Assembly: GCA_031546845.1 (NCBI GenBank)
Contig: JAVBJT010000036.1
Location: forward strand, 58,590 to 122,589
Origin: Azoarcus sp031546845
Lineage (GTDB): Bacteria > Pseudomonadota > Gammaproteobacteria > Burkholderiales > Rhodocyclaceae
DNA length: 64,000 bases
Direction of reading: 5' to 3'
Shown here: positions 8,088-16,995 of the stretch, one piece after another
How positions within the stretch are numbered: position 1 is the first letter of the stretch
Layout: each line of letters begins with the position of its first letter
The notes under the pieces: generated by a model
The model's database searches: none
Told to the model about the DNA's origin: nothing
What the model saw: only the letters and a program-made list of their open reading frames with translations
Translations under genes and position numbers: made by a program

Positions 8088-10022
8088 ATGAAAATCTCGA
8101 CCAAGATTTTCGCTACCACTTCACTGATCGCCGGGCTATCGGTGGCGATTCTGGCGTTGGTGACGCTACGTGGGGCCGACGATGCGATGCTCGATTTGTC
8201 GCGGCAGTACGTGCTCGATGTCGTCAACCAGGAAGCGCGTCTGTTCAGGGATCAGGTGGCGATGGTTCGAGGCGATCTGGCGCTGCTCACCGAAAGCGGT
8301 ATTTCCGTCATCGCCGCGGAGACACAGGGACAAGCCACCGACCGCCGCCAACCGCTCGCCGACCAGATCGACGCGATGATGCGCGAACGCACCTCCTATG
8401 CGCAGATCCAGATCCGCCTCGGCGCCAACGCTTCTCCGCGCGCCTTGCGAAGTCGGCGCGAGGACAAAAACATCGTGACCGACATCAATCCCCCTATCGT
8501 CGAAACGAGCCTGGAACATTTTTTCGAAGAACACGGCGGAGTGCGTGGCGCGGACGTACTGTCGGCCTGGCAACACCCATTTCGTCCACCGAAAAGCGAT
8601 GAAATTCCGCAAGGGCCACTGTATCTGCACTTCGTTACACCGATTTTCAGCGACGCCCACGTGCTGATCGGCGTGATCGCGATCACGGTCGATCTCGACC
8701 GGTTCGCCGCGCCTCTCGAGTCCGGCGTCCAGGGTGTCCACCTGGCGCTGACCGACTATGCCGGACGCTACGTGTATCGACCGCAGGCCGACCGTCAATT
8801 GCCGGCGCTGCGGCTGAGTGAGGAACTACCGATCGGCGACCAATGGACACACTGGTTGTCGCACAACACCCCCGAACTCGTGTTTGACCCCGCCAACGGT
8901 TACTGGCTTGGGGATTTCCATCGCATTTCGTTGTCCGGGCCGATCGCCAGCGGCGACGACCCCTTTCTCGTCCTGGCCGGTTTCGCGATTCCCAGCCAGA
9001 ACGCGGGGCTGCGCCTGCACGAATTCAAGCGGCAATTCGTTGTTCTGGCGCTCGCGGTGTGCCTGCTGGTGCTGCTCACCACCATTCTTGGCGCGCGTTA
9101 CCTGGGCCGCCCGATCGAGCGTTTGATCGAGGCGGTCAACCGTATCGCGGCGGGCGAGCGCAACGTCGACATCCCAGCGGGTGTAAGCCACGAATTCGGC
9201 GAACTCGCGACCTCGGTGATTCGCATGGCGGATGCCCTGCACACCGCCGCCAAGAGCCGGGAACAGGCGACGCTGGGGCGCATGGCGAGCATGATCGCGC
9301 ACGACCTGCGCAACGCCCTGTCGGCGGTCAAAATGAATCTTTCCATTCTCGCCAATCACCACCGAAGCCAGCCGGGGCACCTGCAGAACAGTTGCGAGAT
9401 CGCGCAAGGCCAAGTCGATTACATGGAAAACATTCTGCGCGATATGCTCGATTTCGCCCGCCCCGAGAATCTCTCCATCGAGTCGGTCGATCTGGCCGAA
9501 ACGATCCGCATTGCCGAAGTCTCGCTGTTGCCGAAGCTCAAAGCGAAATCGATCGCGCTTTACTATGAACGAGACGGCCAACCGCTGCAGATTCAGGCAG
9601 ACCGCACGAAACTGCTGCAACTTTTCCATAACCTGCTCGACAACGCGATCGCGGCATGCCGGAAAGAAGGATGCATCTCGATCGATATCCAGCCGCTGCT
9701 GTTCGAATCGCGCCCTGCCGCGCAGATCGCGATTACCGACGACGGTGATGGTATTCCGCTGTCGATCCGCGACAAGATATTCGAACCGTTTTTCACCACA
9801 CGCACAAAGGGAACGGGACTGGGGCTAGCGATTGTCCAACGCATCATCACGCAACACGGCGGTTCGATCCGGGTCGAGGCGGCTGAGCCGCACGGAACCC
9901 GAATACTGATCGTATTGCCGCTGACGGCCCTCGAAGAAAGCAGCGTGCAGAAATACCTGGACACGGCCGCGACCGCGTTGGGCGATGAAGCAGCGGCAAG
10001 GCACGTGGACGGTGAAACATGA
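8088..10022 (+). CDS. Membrane sensor histidine kinase
   Basis: 644 residues from the ATG at 8088. Membrane segments at about 5-27 and 317-337 bracket a large periplasmic sensor domain of about 290 residues. A HAMP linker follows, then a HisKA domain with H405 in AHDLRNALS and an ATPase domain with NLLDNAIAA, DDGDGI and FEPFFTTRTKGTGLGLA. It is the partner of the sigma-54 regulator that follows 13 bp downstream. The in-frame ATG at 7872 would add 72 residues of non-conserved sequence before the first membrane helix, so I reject it, although the site before 8088 is weak. Divergence from the molybdoenzyme operon suggests it senses the enzyme's substrate or a related anion outside the cytoplasm. 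Perchlorate islands also carry a kinase/sigma-54 regulator pair (PcrS/PcrR). Confidence 0.9.
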   Translation: MKISTKIFATTSLIAGLSVAILALVTLRGADDAMLDLSRQYVLDVVNQEARLFRDQVAMVRGDLALLTESGISVIAAETQGQATDRRQPLADQIDAMMRERTSYAQIQIRLGANASPRALRSRREDKNIVTDINPPIVETSLEHFFEEHGGVRGADVLSAWQHPFRPPKSDEIPQGPLYLHFVTPIFSDAHVLIGVIAITVDLDRFAAPLESGVQGVHLALTDYAGRYVYRPQADRQLPALRLSEELPIGDQWTHWLSHNTPELVFDPANGYWLGDFHRISLSGPIASGDDPFLVLAGFAIPSQNAGLRLHEFKRQFVVLALAVCLLVLLTTILGARYLGRPIERLIEAVNRIAAGERNVDIPAGVSHEFGELATSVIRMADALHTAAKSREQATLGRMASMIAHDLRNALSAVKMNLSILANHHRSQPGHLQNSCEIAQGQVDYMENILRDMLDFARPENLSIESVDLAETIRIAEVSLLPKLKAKSIALYYERDGQPLQIQADRTKLLQLFHNLLDNAIAACRKEGCISIDIQPLLFESRPAAQIAITDDGDGIPLSIRDKIFEPFFTTRTKGTGLGLAIVQRIITQHGGSIRVEAAEPHGTRILIVLPLTALEESSVQKYLDTAATALGDEAAARHVDGET

Positions 10023-10035
10023 TTACAGAAGTGGA

Positions 10036-11484
10036 ATGGAAATGGCACACATCCTAGTCATTGATGACGACGAGGCGATTGGGAAAACACTCAATTTGCA
10101 TTTGCAACAGAACAACTACCAGGTTTCCCTCTCGCTCGACGCCGAGGATGGGTTGCACAAGGTTTCCACGGGCGATGTCGACATCGTCATTCTGGACATT
10201 CGCTTGCCCGGGCGCGACGGACTTTCGTTGCTGTCCGATATCCGCAAACTGTGGCCGGCACTGCCTGTGATCATGATTACCGCCTTTCACGACCTGGAAA
10301 CGACCGTTTCGGCAATTCAGGGTGGCGCGGCGGATTACGTGCCCAAGCCGATTGATCTGGACGAACTCGACGCGGCGATTGCGCGCCTCCTGCCACAGAA
10401 CGACAAACAGGATGGCCTGTTGCTGAGCGGTTCGCCAGAACCGGTACGCAGCCGGATCATCGGGCAGTCACCGGCGATCAAGGAGATGTGCAAAAAAATC
10501 GCCTTTGTCAGCCAGGGCAATATCACCGTCCTGATCCTCGGCGAATCGGGCACCGGCAAAGGTCTTGTCGCACGCGCGATCCATGAAGCCAGCGCCGAGC
10601 GCAAACAACCCTTCATCGCCGTCAATTGCGCCGCATTGGTGGAAACCTTGCTCGAAAGCGAATTATTCGGCCACGAGCGCGGCGCATTTACCGGCGCCAT
10701 CAACGCGCACAAGGGGAAAGTCGAGCAAGTCGGCAACGGTACGCTGCTGCTCGACGAAATTGCCGAACTCTCGCCCACGATGCAGGGCAAACTGCTCCAT
10801 GTACTGCAAGACCGCGAATACAGCCCGGTCGGTAGCGTGCAGGTACTCAAAACCTCAGCCCGCTTCATTGCCGCGACCAACGTCAATCTGTGGGAGCGAG
10901 TACAAAGCGGCCGTTTCCGTGAAGACCTGTTTTACCGCCTCAACGTCGTATTGATCGAACTGCCGCCGTTGCGCGAGCGCACCGGCGATATCCCCCTGCT
11001 CGTCGATTTTCTGTTGCGGCGAATCAACCGCGACCTGCGCAAAAACATCCGCCGCGTCACCGGGGAGGCAATGGACTGTCTGCAAAACTACGCCTGGCCG
11101 GGCAACGTGCGCGAACTGGAAAACGTGCTCATGAAAGCTGCGGTGCTTGAACGCGGCGACGCATTGACGCGCCATGGACTACCGGTGGAACTGAAATGCG
11201 ACTGTAACCCCGCCGCCACCAGCCATCCCTTGCTTGTCGCGGAAACCCTGCCGTCCAAGGGCGAACAGATCATCGTGGAACAAAACCACGCCGCAACATC
11301 AGAAGAAACGCGTCCCGAATTTCCGACACTGCACGAAATCGAACGCGGTCACATCGTGCGGGCACTTGAGCTGACGCATTGGCACAAGGGCAAAACCTGC
11401 GAGATGCTCGGCATCAGCCGCCCGAAGCTGGAACGACGAATCCGCGAATTCGGCTTGGCTCCGCCGGATAAAGGGACACCCTGA
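10036..11484 (+). CDS. NtrC-family sigma-54-dependent response regulator
   Basis: About 482 residues. The receiver domain has an acidic cluster (IDDDEA) and phospho-acceptor D54 in ILDIRLPGRDG. The AAA+ domain has Walker A GESGTGKG, the sigma-54 contact loop GAFTGA and Walker B TLLLDEIAEL. A Fis-type helix-turn-helix closes the protein (KTCEMLGISRPKLERRIREF). The start is at 10036 or 10042; an earlier in-frame ATG at 9985 lies inside the kinase gene. It is predicted to activate the sigma-54 promoter at 7690-7705 on phosphorylation by the upstream kinase. Confidence 0.93.
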   Translation: MEMAHILVIDDDEAIGKTLNLHLQQNNYQVSLSLDAEDGLHKVSTGDVDIVILDIRLPGRDGLSLLSDIRKLWPALPVIMITAFHDLETTVSAIQGGAADYVPKPIDLDELDAAIARLLPQNDKQDGLLLSGSPEPVRSRIIGQSPAIKEMCKKIAFVSQGNITVLILGESGTGKGLVARAIHEASAERKQPFIAVNCAALVETLLESELFGHERGAFTGAINAHKGKVEQVGNGTLLLDEIAELSPTMQGKLLHVLQDREYSPVGSVQVLKTSARFIAATNVNLWERVQSGRFREDLFYRLNVVLIELPPLRERTGDIPLLVDFLLRRINRDLRKNIRRVTGEAMDCLQNYAWPGNVRELENVLMKAAVLERGDALTRHGLPVELKCDCNPAATSHPLLVAETLPSKGEQIIVEQNHAATSEETRPEFPTLHEIERGHIVRALELTHWHKGKTCEMLGISRPKLERRIREFGLAPPDKGTP

Positions 11485-11541
11485 TCGGCCCATCCATTTT
11501 TATGGGTAGGTACCAGAGCAAGTAGTTGAATAAAAAAAGAA

Positions 11542-11576
11542 AAACCCCGCAAAGCCAAAAGCTTTGCGGGGTTTTC
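11542..11576. terminator. Bidirectional rho-independent terminator
   Basis: A 15-bp perfect stem (AAAACCCCGCAAAGC, loop CAAAA, GCTTTGCGGGGTTTT) with A-runs on one side and T-runs on the other. It lies between the convergent response-regulator gene and pntB and can stop transcription from both sides. Confidence 0.93.
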
Positions 11577-11598
11577 ATTACATGCTGAAGCGGCTAAA

Positions 11599-13017
11599 TC
11601 AGCCTTTCAAAGCGGCTAGCACCTCATCCAGCATTTTTTTCGCATCCCCGAACAGCATACGGGTATTTTCTTTGTAAAACAGCGGGTTATCGACGCCAGC
11701 ATAACCGGAAGCCATGCTGCGCTTCATGACGATGGAAGACTTTGCCTTCCACACCTCAAGCACCGGCATACCCGCAATCGGGCTGGAAGGATCGTCCTGC
11801 GCCGCCGGGTTTACGATGTCGTTCGCGCCGATAACGATGGCGACGTCCGTATCCTGGAAATCCTCGTTGATTTCGTCCATTTCCATGACGATATCGTAAG
11901 GCACCTTGGCTTCCGCCAGCAGTACGTTCATATGCCCCGGCATGCGGCCTGCAACCGGATGGATACCGAAACGCACATTGACGCCCTTCTCTCTCAACAG
12001 CTTGGTGATTTCGAAAACAGTATGCTGTGCTTGTGCAACCGCCATGCCGTAACCCGGCACAATGATTACGCTCCTTGCATCCTGTAGCAGGCTGGCCGTA
12101 TCCGGCGCGCTGACGGCGGTGACTTCACCCGCGGGCTGCGTACCGTTGGCGCTGGGCGCCGGTGCGCCGCCCCCAGTACCGAAGCCGCCCGCGATCACGC
12201 TGATGAAGTTCCTATTCATGGCACGGCACATGATGTAGGAAAGAATCGCGCCACTGGAACCGACCAGGGCACCCGTGACGATCAGCAGGTCGTTCGAGAG
12301 CATGAAACCGGTTGCCGCCGCCGCCCAGCCGGAATAGCTGTTCAGCATCGAAACCACCACCGGCATGTCCGCCCCGCCGATCGCCATCACCATGTGGATG
12401 CCGAAGAGCAGCGCGATCACGGTCATCACCATGAGGGGCATCATGCCTTCGCTGATGGAGTGTGCGGCGATGAAGCGGCCGCCGAACCAGATTACCGCCA
12501 GCAGGCCGATCAGGTTGATCCAGTGGCGCGCGGGTAGCAACAAGGGTTTGCCGCCGATTTTTCCGGACAATTTGCCGAACGCGATAAGCGAACCCGAAAA
12601 GGTAATTGCGCCGATCAGGATGCCGATGTAAATCTCAACCTCGTGGATGGTTTTTTCCGCGCCTTGAAAATGCGCCGAGGCCATCGGGTCGATGTAGTTG
12701 GCGAAGCCCACCAGCATGGCGGCAAGGCCGACAAGGCTGTGCATCAACGCGACCAGTTCGGGCATCTGGGTCATTTTGACGGTGCGCGCGGCATACAGGC
12801 CAATCGCGGCGCCGATCGCCATGGCACCGACGATCCACGGAATGCCGGCCTTGGTGACCTGTGGGCCGAGTACCGTTGCAAGAACGGCAATCGCCATGCC
12901 GATGATGCCGTAGAGATTGCCGCGCAGGGAGCTCTTCGGGTTGGAAAGACCTCCCAGGCTGAGAATAAACAGGATGGTCGCGCCGATATAGGCGACCGTG
13001 GCGAGTGTCATTGACAT
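11599..13017 (-). CDS. pntB: NAD(P) transhydrogenase beta subunit
   Basis: 472 residues. The N-terminal half is a set of membrane helices forming part of the proton channel. The C-terminal domain (about 290-472) binds NADP(H), seen as IVPGYGMAVAQAQH, GIHPVAGRMPGHMNVLL and VIGANDIVNPAAQ. With PntA it couples proton re-entry to hydride transfer from NADH to NADP+. It lies 10 bp after pntA in the same operon and ends at the bidirectional terminator. Length and motifs are normal. Confidence 0.97.
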   Translation of the reverse strand: MSMTLATVAYIGATILFILSLGGLSNPKSSLRGNLYGIIGMAIAVLATVLGPQVTKAGIPWIVGAMAIGAAIGLYAARTVKMTQMPELVALMHSLVGLAAMLVGFANYIDPMASAHFQGAEKTIHEVEIYIGILIGAITFSGSLIAFGKLSGKIGGKPLLLPARHWINLIGLLAVIWFGGRFIAAHSISEGMMPLMVMTVIALLFGIHMVMAIGGADMPVVVSMLNSYSGWAAAATGFMLSNDLLIVTGALVGSSGAILSYIMCRAMNRNFISVIAGGFGTGGGAPAPSANGTQPAGEVTAVSAPDTASLLQDARSVIIVPGYGMAVAQAQHTVFEITKLLREKGVNVRFGIHPVAGRMPGHMNVLLAEAKVPYDIVMEMDEINEDFQDTDVAIVIGANDIVNPAAQDDPSSPIAGMPVLEVWKAKSSIVMKRSMASGYAGVDNPLFYKENTRMLFGDAKKMLDEVLAALKG

Positions 13018-13027
13018 AGCTGGTCCC

Positions 13028-14614
13028 TTATTTCCGGAACATGGCCAGCATGCGCTGGGTTACGGCAAAACCGCCGAACATGTTGATGGTGGTAAGCGCG
13101 ATCCCCACTGCCGCGCAGCCAAGAATCCATGCCGCCGGCCGGTCGGCCCCCTCGGCCATCGGGGGTGCAACCTGCACCAGCGCACCGATCGCGACGATGC
13201 TGCTGATGGCGTTGGTAACGCTCATCAACGGCGTATGCAGCGCGGGGGTAACGTTCCAGACGACCATGTAGCCGACGAAGCAAGCCAGCACGAACACGGT
13301 TAAATGCCCGAGAAAAGCCGGCGGCGCATAGGCTCCGATGAACCAGAACAGCACTGCGGCAACGGCGAACAAAATAGCCATGGAGGAAGCCGCCATCGGT
13401 TCCCCTGCCCCGCCATGCCCATGCCCTTTCGGCGCCGGCGCGACAACGGCTTTTTCCGCAGGCTTGGCCGCTGGCGCGGCGGAAAGTTTGGGCGCGGGCG
13501 GCGGCCAGGTAATGTTGCCTTCCTTGATGACGGTGGCGCCGCGGATCGCTTCGTCGTCCATATTGACGTCGATCTGGCCATCCTTGGTTTTGCACAACTC
13601 CTCGGACAAACGCAGCAGGTTCGTCGCATAAAGCGTGCTCGACTGCTTGGAGAGCCGGCTGGGTAGATCCGTGTAGCCGATGATCGTTACACCATGCCGG
13701 ACGGCGGCCTCTCCCGGCACGGTCAGCTCGCAGTTCCCGCCTTGCTCGGCGGCGAGGTCCACGATGACGCTGCCGGGCTTCATCGACTGCACCATTTCAG
13801 CCGTGATGAGCTTGGGCGCGGGTTTGCCGGGGATCAGCGCGGTGGTGATGATGATATCCACCTCCTTCGCCTGTTTGGCGAAGGTTTCGAGCTGCGCTTT
13901 TTGGAAGCCCTCGCTCATCACCTTGGCGTAACCGCCGACGCCGGTCCCTTCTTCCTGATAATCGACGGGAATGAATTCTCCACCTAGCGATTTGATCTGG
14001 TCCGCCACTTCGGGGCGCGTATCGTTGGCGCGAACAACGGCGCCCAAGCCCACAGCAGCGCCAATCGCGGCCAAACCCGCGACGCCCGCGCCGATGATGA
14101 AGACTTTTGCCGGCGGAACCTTGCCCGCCGCCGTGATCTGGCCCGTAAAGAAACGGCCGAAATGATGCGCCGCTTCGATGACCGCGCGGTAACCCGCGAT
14201 ATTCGCCATCGAAGACAGGGCGTCCATCTTCTGTGCGCGCGAAATGCGCGGCACGCTATCCATGGCGAGCACGGTGACTTTGCGCTCAGCCAGTTGCTGC
14301 ATGAGATCCGGGTGCTGCGCTGGCCAAATGAAGGAAACCAGCGTCATCCCTTCCCGCATCAAGGCAATCTCAGCCTTGCTCGGCGCCTGTACCTTGAAAA
14401 CAATATCCGCCGTTGCCCACAACTCCGCGCTGTCGACAATCTTTGCGCCAGCCGCGCGGTAGGTGTCATCGCTGCAGTTGGCGGCATCTCCCGCGCCCGA
14501 TTCGATCGCAACAGAGAAACCCAGCTTGATCAGCTTTTCAACTACTTCGGGCACGCTGGCGACACGCTTTTCGTTCGCAGCGGTTTCCTTGGGTACACCG
14601 ATGAGCATCGGCAT
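13028..14614 (-). CDS. pntA: NAD(P) transhydrogenase alpha subunit (fused form)
   Basis: 528 residues. The alanine-dehydrogenase-like NAD(H) domain (1-380) carries the Rossmann motif GAGVAGLAAIGAA. An Ala/Pro/Lys-rich linker with GHGHGGAG (about 400-430) follows, then C-terminal membrane helices. It is the single-chain PntA of enterobacterial type, not the split PntAA/PntAB form. The ATG at 14614 is chosen because AGGGAG lies 6-7 bases upstream and the protein then starts MPMLIGVPKE. The open frame continues 30 codons further upstream without a good start. Confidence 0.95.
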   Translation of the reverse strand: MPMLIGVPKETAANEKRVASVPEVVEKLIKLGFSVAIESGAGDAANCSDDTYRAAGAKIVDSAELWATADIVFKVQAPSKAEIALMREGMTLVSFIWPAQHPDLMQQLAERKVTVLAMDSVPRISRAQKMDALSSMANIAGYRAVIEAAHHFGRFFTGQITAAGKVPPAKVFIIGAGVAGLAAIGAAVGLGAVVRANDTRPEVADQIKSLGGEFIPVDYQEEGTGVGGYAKVMSEGFQKAQLETFAKQAKEVDIIITTALIPGKPAPKLITAEMVQSMKPGSVIVDLAAEQGGNCELTVPGEAAVRHGVTIIGYTDLPSRLSKQSSTLYATNLLRLSEELCKTKDGQIDVNMDDEAIRGATVIKEGNITWPPPAPKLSAAPAAKPAEKAVVAPAPKGHGHGGAGEPMAASSMAILFAVAAVLFWFIGAYAPPAFLGHLTVFVLACFVGYMVVWNVTPALHTPLMSVTNAISSIVAIGALVQVAPPMAEGADRPAAWILGCAAVGIALTTINMFGGFAVTQRMLAMFRK

Positions 14615-14914
14615 GACATCTCCCTCTATAAAATCCAACACAGGAATACAACGCAAAACCTTGTTCCGCCTGGCATTTGAAGCCAAGCGAAGACTCAACC
14701 CCACTCAGAATTGCGCGTAAGGATACACTGACACAGCTCGTTACAGTGACAGAGGGGCGCGTCAGTTTCAAGCAAGATGCATGTGCGCCCATGTTTCGCC
14801 TCATGGGCATGTGGATGAATTGCATTCCCCAAGCTCGAACACTTGCGGATTGAGCCGGGCCGAACCAGGAGATATAGTTAAAACTCCTGCTCTCACTTAT
14901 ACGAAGAGGTCGCC
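14615..14914. other. Divergent intergenic region pntA / SpoIIAA-like gene
   Basis: 300 bp without a gene. It contains a 7-bp inverted repeat GCCCATG-N8-CATGGGC (14788-14809), an imperfect CACTG-N13-CAGTG pair toward pntA, a small CAGGAG/CTCCTG repeat (14866-14889), and the promoter at 14850-14878 for the plus-strand genes. The inverted repeat has no T-run and is more likely an operator than a terminator. Confidence 0.4.
14850..14878 (+). promoter_or_regulatory. Sigma-70 promoter for SpoIIAA-like/sulfurtransferase operon
   Basis: TTGAGC (14850-14855), a 17-base spacer and TATAGT (14873-14878), about 36 bases before the ATG at 14915. The -10 element overlaps the small inverted repeat at 14866-14889, which could allow regulation. 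Confidence 0.5.
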
Positions 14915-15277
14915 ATGATAAGCACTGAACATAGCGAAAGTCTGGTCGCCGTCACCATTTTTGGCGAATTCACCCTGGCCGACTACAAAGAGTTCGAAGA
15001 GCTGGTCGATTACAAGATTCGTTTCCATGGGCCAGTGAATCTGCTTTTCGATTTGCGCGAAATGCTTTCCTTCACCTTCGATGTTGCCTGGGAGGAGATC
15101 AAATTCTCCCGCCGTCATGCCCACGATTTTCGCCGCATCGCTGTGCTCACCGACGATCAATGGGTTACCTGGAGCGCCTGGATTTCACAGTTTTTCGTCG
15201 ATGCCGAGGTGCAGGTTTTCACCGATGAAGTCATCGCGCGCGAATGGCTAAGCGAAACGGCCGAGGCGGAACAGTGA
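14915..15277 (+). CDS. SpoIIAA-like (STAS-fold) protein
   Basis: 120 residues, soluble. It matches the SpoIIAA-like group of small STAS-fold proteins of unknown specific role that are common in proteobacteria. Typical parts are the N-terminal strand pair (LVAVTIFGEFTLADYKEFEE), a central NLLFDLREM strand and the late FTDEVIAREWL segment. AGAGG lies before the ATG. Its stop codon overlaps the GTG start of the sulfurtransferase gene, so the two are probably translationally coupled. No phosphorylatable serine context is obvious. Confidence 0.75.
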   Translation: MISTEHSESLVAVTIFGEFTLADYKEFEELVDYKIRFHGPVNLLFDLREMLSFTFDVAWEEIKFSRRHAHDFRRIAVLTDDQWVTWSAWISQFFVDAEVQVFTDEVIAREWLSETAEAEQ

Positions 15278-16128
15278 GCGCAGCGTATACAACGCTGATC
15301 GATACCACCGACCTTACGCGCCATCTGAACGATCCGGACTGGGTGCTGTTCGATTGTCGCCATAATCTGACCGACCCGGACTTTGGCCGTGCCGCTTACA
15401 AGCGCGGCCATGTGCCGGGTGCTGTTTTCCTCGATCTGGATAGCGATCTTTCCGGCCCCCGCAATGGTCGTAACGGCCGCCACCCGCTGCCCGATCCGGA
15501 ACGCTTGGCGGCAAAGCTGGCGGCGTGTGGTGTCGACAACCACACACAGGTCGTCGCTTACGATGACGCCGGCGGGATATTCGCTGCGCGCTTGTGGTGG
15601 TTGCTGCGGTGGCTGGGCCATCATCGCGTTGCCGTGCTCGATGGCGGTTTTCAGGCATGGTGCCAAGCCGCGCATGCGCTATCGGAGAGCGCGCCCGAAC
15701 CGCGCACAGCGACATATCGCTTGTCGCTGCAAACTTATCAAGCCGATGCCGCTTACGTGCTCAACCACCTTGAGCAGCCGGATATGCTGCTCCTCGACGC
15801 CCGCAGCCCCGACCGCTTCCGTGGCGAGAACGAGACGTTGGACCCGGTGGCAGGACACATCCCAGGCGCGCAGAACCGCTTCTTTCGCAACAACTTAGGC
15901 GAGGATGGACGCTTCAAGCCCGCTTCCTTGTTGCGGGACGAATTCAATGCCCTACTCCAAGGACGACCGCCACAATGCGTGGTCCATCAATGCGGTTCGG
16001 GCGTTACCGCTTGCCACAATGCCTTGGCCATGGAAATAGCGGAGTTTCCGGGGGCGCTGCTCTATGCGGGCTCCTGGAGCGAATGGTGCGCCAACCCGGC
16101 CAACCCCGTGGTGACCGCCTCGCATTGA
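15274..16128 (+). CDS. sseA: Tandem-rhodanese sulfurtransferase (thiosulfate/3-mercaptopyruvate)
   Basis: 284 residues from the GTG at 15274, which overlaps the previous stop as GTGA. An in-frame ATG at 15244 is the alternative. Two rhodanese domains are present; the first (about 5-130) is inactive and the second carries the active-site loop CGSGVTA with C240. This loop is that of mercaptopyruvate sulfurtransferases (E. coli SseA) rather than the CRKGVTA of classic thiosulfate rhodaneses. It moves sulfane sulfur to thiol or cyanide acceptors in the cytoplasm. Confidence 0.88.
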   Translation: MSAAYTTLIDTTDLTRHLNDPDWVLFDCRHNLTDPDFGRAAYKRGHVPGAVFLDLDSDLSGPRNGRNGRHPLPDPERLAAKLAACGVDNHTQVVAYDDAGGIFAARLWWLLRWLGHHRVAVLDGGFQAWCQAAHALSESAPEPRTATYRLSLQTYQADAAYVLNHLEQPDMLLLDARSPDRFRGENETLDPVAGHIPGAQNRFFRNNLGEDGRFKPASLLRDEFNALLQGRPPQCVVHQCGSGVTACHNALAMEIAEFPGALLYAGSWSEWCANPANPVVTASH

Positions 16129-16163
16129 CGTTCCAATGGCGTGCTCCGGCAAGAAATCCACCG

Positions 16164-16985
16164 CTACTCTAGCCAGTCGACTTTTTCCACGCGTCCGAAG
16201 GAGCGGCCGAGAAAACGCTCGCCGATCGTCTGGAAGCGTAACGGCACATCGGTGACAACGTAGCGGTAAGCCGCCGGCGCCACGCCGGACTGGGCCAAAC
16301 CTTCGGCCTGCAAACGCCGCGCGGCAAGCTCCGCGACAGTCACCGCGGAGTCGATCAAATTCACGCCCCCGCCCACCACCTCGCGCAGCAGGGGTTTGAG
16401 AAGCGGGTAATGGGTACAGCCGAGTACCAAACTATCGATGTCCTCGGCTAGTACCGGGCGCAAGTATTCGCGCGCGGTCAGCCGGGTTACCTCATGATCC
16501 AGCCAGCCCTCCTCGACCAAGGGCACGAACAGCGGGCAGGACTGCGAGTACACCCGCGCGGCGGAATCGAGCGCGTGAATGTGGCGCGCATAGGCATTAC
16601 TGTTGATTGTCGTCGGCGTGCCGATAACGCCGATGCGCCCGCCCGGCGACCGTGCCACCGCCTCCCGCGCGCCCGCCTCGATCACATCAAGCACGGGGAT
16701 ACCATTGGCGCGGCGCGCAACGACATCGATCGCCACCGCGGCCATCGTATTGCAAGCAACAACGAGCATTTTCACGTTCTGTTGCAGCAGGAAATCGGTG
16801 ATCTGGGCAGTGAAATGCTCGATTGTCGCTACCGATTTCAGCCCGTAAGGTACCCGCGCGGTATCGCCGAAATAGACGATGCTCTCCAGCGGCAGGCGCT
16901 CCATCAACGCTCTGACCACGGTCAGGCCGCCCACACCGGAGTCGAATACCCCGATAGGGCGTTCCGCTGCCCCGCTCAACGCCAC
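16164..16985 (-). CDS. murI: Glutamate racemase
   Basis: About 273 residues. It makes D-glutamate for peptidoglycan. The two catalytic cysteines are in VVACNTMAA and LGCTHYPLL; the N-terminus RPIGVFDSGVGGLTV is diagnostic. The start is uncertain: a GTG at 16985 lies 10 bp after the tyrS stop and I prefer it, and a TTG at 16979 has better ribosome-binding spacing. A start as far out as 17093 would lie inside tyrS and add non-conserved residues. It is co-transcribed with tyrS and converges with the sulfurtransferase gene. Confidence 0.94.
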   Translation of the reverse strand: MALSGAAERPIGVFDSGVGGLTVVRALMERLPLESIVYFGDTARVPYGLKSVATIEHFTAQITDFLLQQNVKMLVVACNTMAAVAIDVVARRANGIPVLDVIEAGAREAVARSPGGRIGVIGTPTTINSNAYARHIHALDSAARVYSQSCPLFVPLVEEGWLDHEVTRLTAREYLRPVLAEDIDSLVLGCTHYPLLKPLLREVVGGGVNLIDSAVTVAELAARRLQAEGLAQSGVAPAAYRYVVTDVPLRFQTIGERFLGRSFGRVEKVDWLE

Positions 16986-16995
16986 ACCTTGCGCA

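Noticed and set aside
14788..14809. GCCCATG-N8-CATGGGC as a terminator
   Set aside because: No T-run on either strand, and it lies between divergent genes where no transcript ends.
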